A stretch of DNA of 64,000 bases from a cyanobacterium endosymbiont of Epithemia clementina EcSB (GTDB lineage: Bacteria > Cyanobacteriota > Cyanobacteriia > Cyanobacteriales > Microcystaceae): assembly GCF_029919255.1 (NCBI RefSeq), contig NZ_CP123991.1, positions 613,110-677,109 of the forward strand. Direction: 5' to 3'. The translations under genes were made by a program, and so were the position numbers. Shown piece after piece: positions 18,979-28,320 of the stretch. The notes under the pieces are model-generated. The model was not told the origin of the DNA. It did no database searches and saw only the letters and a program-made list of their open reading frames with translations. Positions within the stretch are counted from its first letter, which is position 1, and each line of letters starts with the position of its first letter.

Positions 18979-19820
18979 ATGAGAGAAATTTCTCCTCGGC
19001 AAATTCTCTCGCATTTCCGTTGTTGGTCTAGAAAATATCGGTAGAACTTTAACCTCACCTGTTGTTGAAAAAATCTCGCTGACGTTATCTTAATTGATGG
19101 TGTTGAAGATTAGCCCCAAGAAGTTGCCCTTGATTTGATGGCTGCTTAAAGAAAGTCTTAAGCGACATAATAGTCGCAGTTGGGGAGACCAATTAACTGT
19201 CAGATTGTGGTTATTAATAGGAAGCTGTGCTCGTCCTACAGGATTGATAAAAAGAGGGCTAAAGCAAATTAAGGTCAAAACTGTTAATTTTAGATGCGAC
19301 GATCTATTTGGTCCAGAAAGCAATGAAATCTTCTTCTCACCAAGTAATTGATATGATTGAAATTCCAGACTCCTTAGGACTATAAACTTTTATTGGAATG
19401 GAATTAGACATCTGTAATGTCGATATTACGGTGTTGGTGTTAGAAGGGAAAATGAAGATTTAATGTTGCCTCTATTGCGCTACTATAATATGAGTAGGGA
19501 TCCTATTACTAAATTGTTAGAATCGATGATTCTATTGTCGATCAGTTGAACGTGCTTTTATGGAAGTGCGGAGGTCGTTCGATGATTATAAACAAGCAAG
19601 CCTAGTTATGCTCATGCTTCCTCTGTCTGTTTAATCTTCGGAAGGAATGCTAAGGGATCCATCAAGACTGCTTCCAGCTACTGTTTATTTGTCAGGGAAA
19701 TATCGCTGAAGAGATCTCTATTTGGTAATTCTCTGTTCATCATAATGTCGTAGTGGTCAACAAGTTTTAGAAGTCAATTTAACGGCTCATAGAGAAAGAA
19801 ACTCTGCATGTTCTAGCTAA
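18979..19820 (+). pseudogene. mdh: Malate dehydrogenase pseudogene
   Basis: The whole gene can be followed through several frames. In order: RISVVGLENIGRTL (Rossmann G-x-E-N-x-G), then VILIDGVED-stop-PQEVALDLMAA, GSCARPTGLIKRGLKQIKVK (matches the SR-x-x-L-x-x-I-N loop), VIDMIEIPDSLGL-stop-TFIGMELD, MLPLLRYYNMS-like text, then SRLLPATVYLSGKY and QQVLEVNLTAHRE at the C-terminus. At least four in-frame stops and several indels remove any function. In the TCA cycle the enzyme converts malate to oxaloacetate. It follows ndhO directly. Confidence 0.85.
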
Positions 19821-20911
19821 TTGTATCTGTAAAAATAGCAAGTTAACTTTAGGATGTTTGGGAGTAGCATAAACAGGAAATAAGCAATAGATAAAAAGAG
19901 ACTACATATCTTTAAATTAAAATTGGATAAACTATGGTTATGCCGAAATAACCAACTCATCAAAAATAATGTATAAATATAGTTATCAACTATAATAAAA
20001 AAAATGTATTTTGGTAAGTTTTTTGCCATTTACTTAGATAACTTAAGTAAGAAGTTTAAAAAATGAGTAGAACTTATTTACAGACTATAAATAGTTTCTA
20101 AAATAGATTATCACTTGTCGCTACAAGCTATATAAACTACGTAATATTACACCAGAAAAAATAGTAGAAAGAAACTAATAACTTTTAAATATAACTAAAA
20201 AAATTATTATCTTTATCGCTTAAATAAAAAACGATTAAGATAAATTTTATTAGTGATAAATGAGGAATATATTGAATATATTATAGTATTGAACTACTCA
20301 ATAAATATCGTTCTACTCTTGAGTATTTATTGATTGTTATTATCAGTTATAATTTAGCAATTAACGTTAAATTTTGACTTAATTACAGGAACTATTATTA
20401 ATTCGATAAAGTATATCTGTTTATTTTTTTAAATATAAACTATAAGACTTGTTTTCTTTAATAAGAGTAGTGATATCAAATAGATAAATACCACGATTTA
20501 ATACTGACGGAAAAGGTTGTTTTAAGAGGCACTAAAATATCTAGATTAACATTCAAAATTTGAGTTTATTCATCTTAATATCTTCGTATCCTTGTCATTT
20601 CCAAATAGTGATGGATTATAAGAATCCGTAACTTTGTTCTGGTAACCAAATCCTTGACCATATACTAATGGGTAATTCTTTGGATGCGGGTTCTATTTAA
20701 GATTATCGTTACTTTTATATAGAAAAAAAATTTAAAAAGTCTGTGTACTAACCAATTGATGACCTGTCGTTAGGTCATCAATTACAATTAGTCAATCCGA
20801 TAAACTAATTACAGTTTCTAGAATTAACTTATGTACAATAATCATCTATAATAAAATTTAAATTTAAAATAGTTAATGAAAGACATTGTTATATATAACT
20901 TCTTATTTTTC
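19821..20911. other. AT-rich gene-free stretch
   Basis: No coding sequence is recognised. It contains a 12-bp perfect hairpin (20754-20783) and a 10-bp one around 20287-20325 (arms TCAATAAATA/TATTTATTGA). Confidence 0.55.
20754..20783. repeat. 12-bp perfect inverted repeat
   Basis: AATTGATGACCT (20754-20765) pairs with AGGTCATCAATT (20772-20783) across 6 bases. It lies about 130 bases downstream of the NifX-like gene (minus strand), so it may terminate that gene. Confidence 0.6.
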
Positions 20912-21283
20912 TTAAAATAAACAACTTTCGTCTTCTCTATGAGGAGTAGGAGGAACTGTTGGAATAGTTCCATCAACTACCATTTTGATTGCTGTTTTAG
21001 GATCAGTTTCGCTAGTAATATAAACGGTAATTTCTCGACGACTTAAACGTTCTGTTAACCCTTCTCCTGCTTCTCTGGTAATTAACACCATTTTATCAAT
21101 TCGATGGGGAGTAATATCATCAGTATGAAGATCATGCAAGGTTGGTTCTGTGTCAGGAACTTCTAACTTTTCTAATAAAGTTACCTCACCTTCTTTATTA
21201 GTTTCATACACTAAAAATCTACGAGCACGTCCAGTTTTGCCTGTAATAGTTTGAAAATTCTGACTAACAACAGCAACTTTCAT
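20912..21283 (-). CDS. NifX/NafY-family (dinitrogenase FeMo-cofactor) domain protein
   Basis: 123 residues from ATG 21283, with GGAG 14 bases upstream; a TTG at 21301 is less likely. The fold is the Nitro_FeMo-Co domain: MKVAVVSQNFQTITGKTGRA at the N-terminus, then an alternating beta/alpha pattern ending in ITREAGEGLTERLSRREI. Relatives bind or carry NifB-co/FeMo-co precursors in nitrogenase cofactor assembly, while some stand-alone members are of unknown role. No nif gene is adjacent. It ends with a Cys (ESCLF). Isolation in eroded DNA while staying intact suggests that it is needed. Confidence 0.75.
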   Translation of the reverse strand: MKVAVVSQNFQTITGKTGRARRFLVYETNKEGEVTLLEKLEVPDTEPTLHDLHTDDITPHRIDKMVLITREAGEGLTERLSRREITVYITSETDPKTAIKMVVDGTIPTVPPTPHREDESCLF

Positions 21284-24117
21284 TATATTTTCTTTCTCCA
21301 AAGTCCATATCGTCCAAATTCTAACACAAATTTATGATTAAGATTCAAGAATAGAAGTAGGATATTTAGGAAGTTCTGAAAAAAATTATCCATAAAATTC
21401 AGTTCGATGAAGATAGGCAATAGGGATAAAACTAAAAATTTTAATAAATCTACGTCATTTACTATGTAAGCCTAACACCCAGTTAAAAGACTAAAGCCTT
21501 ATTCTTGAACTATAAAGTTTGTCTTTGCGGGATAAATTAATGAGTCACGTAGATGAATCTTGTTCGGATAACCTAACTATTTAAAGTTTTAAGTCAATCA
21601 TCTGTCTTACTATAATTAATCCCACTTTCATTAAGCAATTTGTCTATCGGTATACTTGTCGTGATAATAAAGCCTTCTAATTCGTAGAGTCGGTTGGACA
21701 CTTTTTTGAAGTAATTGAACTATTTTATAAATCTTTGATTAGAGGGCTTAATTTGCAAAAATTTATTGTAGTATGCCAATGACAACTGATGACGAAAAAG
21801 TATTTCAGAGGTTTTTTATTTCTTATAGAAGAGAAGAAGATAGACAGACTAACAATTTTACAGCAGACAATAAAGTGTATCAAGCTGAACGTCTTAGTCA
21901 ATCACAAAAGTAGAATCATCCTATTTTAGGAGTTAATATATTATTATTAATTATCATTAAATATTTTATTTATAATTTTTACTTATCAACTTTTGAATAC
22001 TTGGATTAGCTGGGTTTTTCAGCTAAATTTACGGTTATGACCTAGTAGGAAGACGTTGTTTTTAGTTAAAGAAAGTCCACCAATTTCATTATGAGAGTTT
22101 TCATAGCTGAAGCTGTAAAGGTTGACTCAAATACCTGACTTTTCTATAAAAAAAAGCTAAGACAAAAGAGTTTTAATTTAGCTCAATAGCTGACTCTCTT
22201 AGAAAGAGTTTAATAGATATTAAATAGATATTTTTTTGCTCTTATTAGATGTTGACTAAGGTTTTTCATACTCTAAAGTTGCCATAAATTACCCCGATTA
22301 TTGCTGTTCGAAATTTAACATTAAGTTGACCTATCATAGTAGTAAAATTAAATAAAGTAGCAATAATAACAGCTTTCTAAAAATTACTTTTTGCTAAACT
22401 GAGGCACTATCGATACAGAGGATAATATCTTCAGGTCAAGTGATCGTCTGATCGTCTCTAATCCTTTAACCTTAAATTCATTTAGGGGACGTTGACTTAG
22501 TCAAGGGTAAAATTTTGGGATAGACAATGACGACATAAAAAAAGCCTAAGAAAGTTGAGTTATGTCCAAATTCAAATTTTCTGTCAGAGATAGACTTTTG
22601 GTTATTGAGTGGGGAGATAATAAGTCCAAAGATGTTCACCATGAGGAAAAATTATTTCAATAATCGTTTTTAGAGACTTTTCCAAAATGTTGAAGACAAG
22701 AGCCTGAACTTATAATAAAGTTTTTTTGGTTTTCTGAGAATTGGAGCAATAAGAAGCGACAGACTTTGAGATGGGGCTGTGAGCACAGGGGAAAAACTGG
22801 CTAAAACCCTAATAAGACAGTAATAGTTCTACTGAGAATAGATAACTATTCGGCCATGATATGAGTGACTATAAAAAAGAGTAGACTGCAATCCTCATTG
22901 ACCAACGACTAAATGTTGGGCTTTTCTAGTAGGTTTCTAATCATTTAGGTAAAAAAAGTTTTTATTCTACTGAAATTTTAATAAAAAAGAGGCTAGTTTT
23001 CAATATGTTAGGATTAAAATCTAGCAAAATAGTAGACATTTTATACTCTATTTATGGTGCAATTCTTAGCAAGTTTTTGTGACTAGATTTTTTATGAGTA
23101 AGTAAGTTTAACTATCAAGTAAATATAAGATATAAAGTAGTTAAATTAAAGAGTTATTGTTCAATTTTTTAAAAAAATTAAATAAGAATTAAGAGCAAAA
23201 TATCATAGTTGTATATAAAAAGACAAAAATTTGAATTAATTGTAGATTTAGTGTAACTTTCAGCAAATACAACTTAAAAATAATTTTTATATAAATTATT
23301 TAAGAAATAAATATTTTATTCGCTAAGAAATAGAAAAAAGTTAGCCCTAAGAATATATAAAATATCTTGAATAGCTTTCATAAAGAAAATTAAATAACTT
23401 ATTATAATTAATAATTATTTAAGCTATGAAATCGCATAAAGATGTTATTTTGGGTATAAAGAGGTTAGAAAAAGAAAGTAACTTATAGGATTTTTTTTAT
23501 TGAGTAATAAATAAACCTGTAAAGATAAAAAAACTTAAGATAACTAGGACTTAGGATGATTAAGTATTAGTCCAATAAAACCTAGTCAACTGCACTCAAT
23601 TATACAAGCTTAAAAAGAAGAACTAACATTACAAATAATAAAAAAAAATAACTAAATGTAATAAAAATAGACGATACATGGAATTTTAAATCTGGGTTTA
23701 TAAAAAAAGATAGAAACTAAAGTAAAGATACAGATAAAGCTAAAATAAGACAATGACTACCGGAAAAATCTACTTTTGCTGAAAAATTAAAACCTGTAAC
23801 CAAATAGATTATAAGGATAAATATGTTAAAACGAAATTCTATAAAAAAAGACATATTTTATAGTATATTAAATTTAATTAAACATGTCAAAAAAATGTCT
23901 TAATGAAAACAACATTAGAATACAAATTAAGGCAATGTAAATCTTACTATTTTTGTTTAAATACAGAGGGGTAACATGATTCATTTTTAATGTTTATTTC
24001 ATTTTTTCATGAATAGACAGTTAATGATTAATAGTTGATGATAGGTTGATTGGTTTGCGATCCTCTATATTGAAAAATAAAAAAAAATTTTCTATAAAAA
24101 TTAAAAGTTAAGTAAAT
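21284..24117. other. 2.8-kb eroded stretch
   Basis: Very AT-rich with no intact gene. One short interrupted frame (21773-22009) is listed separately. Between about 22400 and 22900 the composition is less extreme and may be old coding DNA, but I could not identify it. Confidence 0.55.
21773..22009 (+). pseudogene. Small reading frame with one internal TAG
   Basis: From ATG 21773 the frame reads MPMTTDDEKVFQRFFISYRR and on for 46 codons to TAG (21911-21913). It then continues in the same frame with a hydrophobic span (PILGVNILLLIIIKYFIYNF) to TAG 22007. The pattern suggests a small soluble-plus-transmembrane protein whose gene has acquired one nonsense codon. The family is unknown; a functional 46-residue product cannot be excluded. 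Confidence 0.35.
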
Positions 24118-25413
24118 ATGATAAAAATTATTCATCTATCTGACATTCATCTTGGTAGTGGCTTTACCTATGGTCACCTCAATCCTAAAACAGGTTTAAA
24201 CACCCGCTTTGAAGATTTTATCAACACATTAAGTTTATGTATTGATCGAGCAGTGAGAGAAAAGATTGATCTTGTTTTATTTGGAGGAGATGCTTTTCCT
24301 GATGCAACCCCTCCTCCCTATGTTCAAGAAGCTTTTGCTTCTCAATTTCATCGTCTGGCTGATGCCAAGATTCCTACAATATTATTAGTTGGAAATCATG
24401 ACCAACATTCTCAAGGCGATGGAGGCGCAAGTCTTTGTATTTATCGAACATTAGGTGTTCCAGGGTTTATTGTGGGGGACACTCTTAAAACCAATAAAAT
24501 ATCGACTAAAAATGGAGAAATTCAGGTGATCACTTTGCCTTGGTTAACCCATTGTACTCTCTTTACTCGTCGAAAAACTGATAACTTATCTTTTGAAGAA
24601 GTTCAGCATTTATTAATTGAAAGTCTGACCTTAGCTTTAGAAGGAGAAATTCGTCAACTAGATCCCCAACTTCCGACTATTTTGTTAGGTCATTTGATGG
24701 CAGATCGCGCTAATCTTGGAGCAGAGAAGTTTCTTGCTGTTGGCAAGGGATTTACCATTCCTATGTCTTTATTAATTCGTCCTGAATTTGATTATGTTGC
24801 ACTTGGTCATGTTCATAAACACCAAAATTTAAATCCTACTAATGATCCCCCAGTAATTTACTCAGGAAGTATTGAACGGGTAGATTTTAGTGAAGAAAAA
24901 GAGGATAAAGGTTATATTTATTTAGAAATAAATAAAGGAAAAGTTGATTGGCAATTTAATCCACTTCCTAGCCGTAATTTTTGTTCTATTAATATTAATG
25001 TATCGGAGGAATTTTACCCTCAATTTGCTATCCTTAAAGCCATTCAAAAAAAGTCTATACAAAATTCAGTAGTACGCTTAATTTACAAAATTCGTTCTGA
25101 ACAATTAGAATTAATTAATACAGGGGAGATTTATGAAGCATTAGAAGAGTCCCATAGTTATACTATTAGACCGGAATTGGTCAGTCAATTATCCCGTTCT
25201 CGTCTACCAGAATTGGGGGTGGGAAATAATTTAGATCCCATATCTGCTTTGCAAGCTTATTTAGATAGCAAAGAAGATCTTAAAGAGATAGTTAAAGATA
25301 TGTTAGAAACAGCTAAATTTTTACTGAATAATAACGATCCAAATTTAGATTTATCAGTTAAACAGAAAATTTTACCATTAGAAGATTTAGAAACTTTTAG
25401 TTTTGAGGAATAG
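24118..25413 (+). CDS. sbcD: SbcD-type nuclease subunit (Mre11 homologue)
   Basis: 431 residues. This is a Mn-dependent phosphoesterase that with SbcC opens and degrades DNA hairpins and protein-blocked ends. Metal motifs are HLSDIHLG (residues 6-13), FGGDAF (about 58), GNHDQH (about 103), GHLMADRANLGAE and LGHVHKHQ. The start is ATG at 24118. No sbcC is next to it in the window; downstream DNA is eroded, so a partner would have to lie elsewhere. Retention is notable in a sequence full of long palindromes, the classical substrate of SbcCD. Confidence 0.9.
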   Translation: MIKIIHLSDIHLGSGFTYGHLNPKTGLNTRFEDFINTLSLCIDRAVREKIDLVLFGGDAFPDATPPPYVQEAFASQFHRLADAKIPTILLVGNHDQHSQGDGGASLCIYRTLGVPGFIVGDTLKTNKISTKNGEIQVITLPWLTHCTLFTRRKTDNLSFEEVQHLLIESLTLALEGEIRQLDPQLPTILLGHLMADRANLGAEKFLAVGKGFTIPMSLLIRPEFDYVALGHVHKHQNLNPTNDPPVIYSGSIERVDFSEEKEDKGYIYLEINKGKVDWQFNPLPSRNFCSININVSEEFYPQFAILKAIQKKSIQNSVVRLIYKIRSEQLELINTGEIYEALEESHSYTIRPELVSQLSRSRLPELGVGNNLDPISALQAYLDSKEDLKEIVKDMLETAKFLLNNNDPNLDLSVKQKILPLEDLETFSFEE

Positions 25414-25549
25414 GGAATAATGATGATTTTCGTTCAATTAATTTTGATTAAATTGATTTATAACTACTCATAATTCCCAAGACTAATTAGGATTGTTTGA
25501 TTTTATTGATGTAGTTGGTGACAGTCAAATCGCGTTGCAGTGAGTTAAG

Positions 25550-25822
25550 ATGCTCAACTGTAGTCTAATTTTGCTAGATTCAGTTCTTCCTAAGTTTAAT
25601 GACATTCGTGTAAGCCAATTGCTAGGCTCTCAGTATTTTCAGGTACTGATTTTTACGATGACCGCTCTAGCAAATACTGGCGTCGATCAAATTAGGGGGT
25701 TGGGTACGGAGACTAATAAATTGTATTATGTCTTTAATTCATCTATATTATTAGCACAGATTCTAGCTTTTTTTTATCTGATAAAGACTATAGTTTTTAC
25801 TAAAGTAAATAAAAATTTATGA
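25550..25822 (+). pseudogene. Fragment of an unrecognised gene
   Basis: A 90-codon frame whose first half looks like genuine protein (LPKFNDIRVSQLLGSQYFQV, then MTALANTGVDQIRGLGT) while the second half drifts into A/T-rich text. I do not recognise the family. It follows sbcD by about 140 bases and could be a leftover of a downstream operon gene. Confidence 0.3.
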
Positions 25823-26390
25823 CCAGATTCTAGTGCCCATCAGGTTATTTATAGAAATAAGTCATTATCCTTTACTTCCAAAGAGTTTGCTATTCCCGAA
25901 TATCATCTCAAGTATCAACCGAAAAAAGTCTAGAAAATTCTGATTTAAATTAGACAGATTGCCAAACAAAAACAAGAAAAAAATATGAAAGAATCATAAA
26001 AAATAAAGGCTATAAATTTTGCTTTAAAATATTCAAATACAGTTACAATAATAGTTCTCTAACTTATTAGCTATTAACTAATCACACTCAGTCTAAAAGA
26101 GTCAAGTCGATTATAAATCAAGACTTTAAAATTGAACAGCTCAACACAATTGTTAATTTTTTTAAATGAAATATTTCTATGTATAACCGAATCAAACAAT
26201 ATCAACAATGAAAGGAGAAAACACTGAAGAACCACAATTAGCCCAAATTTTTACTAAAAACTAAGGACAATTCCGCTAATAGCCAGCTGGTGTAAGAATA
26301 AAGCTTTTTCTAGAGAAAATTTGTGTCTACTACTTCTACTTGCCATAAAAATGGACAGAGAACTCTAGTAACATTAGATTAATTAATGGG

Positions 26391-26558
26391 TTAAGTAATT
26401 TTTTCTTGCATAGCTTGTTTCGATTCTTGATCATAATCCCACTTATTTAAGAATGATTTGTATTCGCCTTTTTGAGTATAAATAGTATAAAGCAATGACC
26501 GCAACTTTTGTTTAATGGCATCAAGGTTAAGTTGATAAATTAAATAAGCTGATCGTCC
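26391..26558 (-). pseudogene. C-terminal fragment of an unrecognised gene
   Basis: On the minus strand, 55 codons read LNLDAIKQKLRSLLYTIYTQ followed by KGEYKSFLNKWDYDQESKQ and a TAA at 26391. The upstream end is cut exactly where the 18-bp hairpin at 26556-26596 begins. No start codon or N-terminal part is found. The family is unknown. Confidence 0.4.
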
Positions 26559-26596
26559 TGATATTGTTAGTCATTAATTGACTAACAATATCAGGA
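26556..26596. repeat. Perfect 18-bp inverted repeat
   Basis: TCCTGATATTGTTAGTCA (26556-26573) and its exact complement (26579-26596) flank a 5-base loop. It abuts the open end of the coding fragment at 26391-26558. Confidence 0.8.
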
Positions 26597-27286
26597 AAAG
26601 ATTGTCAAGCAGTAATGATCACAGAAGAAGAAGTTTCAGCTATAGCACTATAACTGCTTAAATAATTTCCTAAAAAGTTTCTAGCACCATGTTACTTCGA
26701 ACAAGTCGATAATTTTTTATTGAATTCACCGTTGCTGAATTATCCCTTTTCCATCTGCTCTAATAGAGAATAAGCTCACTCAATCTCTTGCTCATTTTAA
26801 AGATTTTCAGAAAAATACCAATTACTTGTCATATTAATAGTACCCACTTCTTTCATTTAGTAATGAAAGCTCTTAAATGTTTTATACAAATAGTCAAGGC
26901 AGTTAAATTTTAAATGTTAATTCTTACTGTATATTAAATACTATCAAAATGATTAGCTTTATAGTGAAAAAAATCTTTGATTCTTACATTCTCTTTTCTA
27001 AATAAATTAAATAGAATTAAACAAATTTTATTTGTTGTTTGTTCTATATAGAAAATATTAATTTTAATATCTAATAGAGCAAAAATTATGGTTTATCCAT
27101 ATATAAATGGACATCCTTTATCTCTTTAGTTAAGATAAACGCTAATATTTAATTTTATTAAAATCTAACTATAGATATTTTTAATCAATAAAGATACCCA
27201 AAAAGACAGTGGCAGAATATGAATAAACAATTTTATGACAAAAACTATTAAAGGAGTAATCAAATTATAAATCTAAACTCTAATCT

Positions 27287-27318
27287 AAACTAGAAAAAAT
27301 TTTAATTTTTTCTAGTTT
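27287..27318. repeat. 15-bp inverted repeat with minimal loop
   Basis: AAACTAGAAAAAATT (27287-27301) and AATTTTTTCTAGTTT (27304-27318), 2 bases apart, in gene-free DNA. Confidence 0.7.
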
Positions 27319-28320
27319 AAGAAACTTAAATAAACCTAAAAAAAGTAGATATTAGTTTTCATAAAAAATAAGTTCATTTTTATAAAACTTATTATTAATT
27401 TGTTTTAAGCAATAAACTACTATGTATAGTAGTCGTTCACTGCCGTTACTAATTTATATTCATCTTTTAAGATTCAACCTGCTGATTAAGTCTTTTTTAT
27501 TCTTTGTGATTTATTCTCAATTTTATTTACTGTTTAATATTTAAAAAATAAAATAAAAATAGCCTTTTAAAAGCTATTTAAAATCAGTTTGATTTAAATT
27601 AATTTCCTAGTTTTAATAAACTAAATATATTTAAATTTTCACTTTTTTATCGGTCTGTTAAATTTTTTTTATCCCTATATTTTATATATACTATAAGTGG
27701 CGGCTAACCAGAAGTTAAAACTTGATTTATCTAGATATTCTACACGGATTTTTTTCCAGAGCTTAGCTAAACATCGCATAATCCCGTTAATCAACGTTAA
27801 TTCCACCAATAAACTTTTGTGTAAACTATAAAAGAAGCCAATTTTAAACAGATAGAAATTTTATTAACCTTCAACCCTATTGCTAACAATTCAATCGCAC
27901 TAACTCTATCTTTTGTTCTTCAAGAGATTTTTTGAACTTCACTTTACTAGAGTGAAGTGTCTTCCTGCTTCAACTTGGTAAACATCCTTTAATGATAAGA
28001 TCATATTAATTTATCAGAGTTTTTATGGTAAACTCTAGCAACACATGTTGATATCTGTTTTTGGCAATGTTTCGCTTGATCTTATTTTCCTAAAAAATAC
28101 TTAAACCCAATTTTTTTGTGAATTATAACAGTAAATTAATGTCATTCTTATGAAGACCATGATTCCAATACTAAACTCTTCATATAACAACAGACGGGTC
28201 ACTACAGTTTATAATTAGAGACTCTCGTCATTGGTATAACAGGCAAAACCATTCCTATATTATCTGGGCAATACTGGTTATTCGATAAGCCTTTTATACA
28301 TGATTTAAGGATCAAAACGC

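Larger units (their letters stand above)
25414..28320. other. 2.9-kb eroded stretch
   Basis: No intact gene. It holds two coding-like fragments (25550-25822 and 26391-26558) and two perfect inverted repeats (26556-26596 and 27287-27318). The part from about 26800 to 28320 is low-complexity A/T-rich DNA in which I see no further features. Confidence 0.55.

Noticed and set aside
19817-20029. 70-codon minus-strand frame after the mdh wreck
   Set aside because: Low-complexity, Phe/Leu/Tyr-rich text typical of A/T-rich non-coding DNA, with no start signal.
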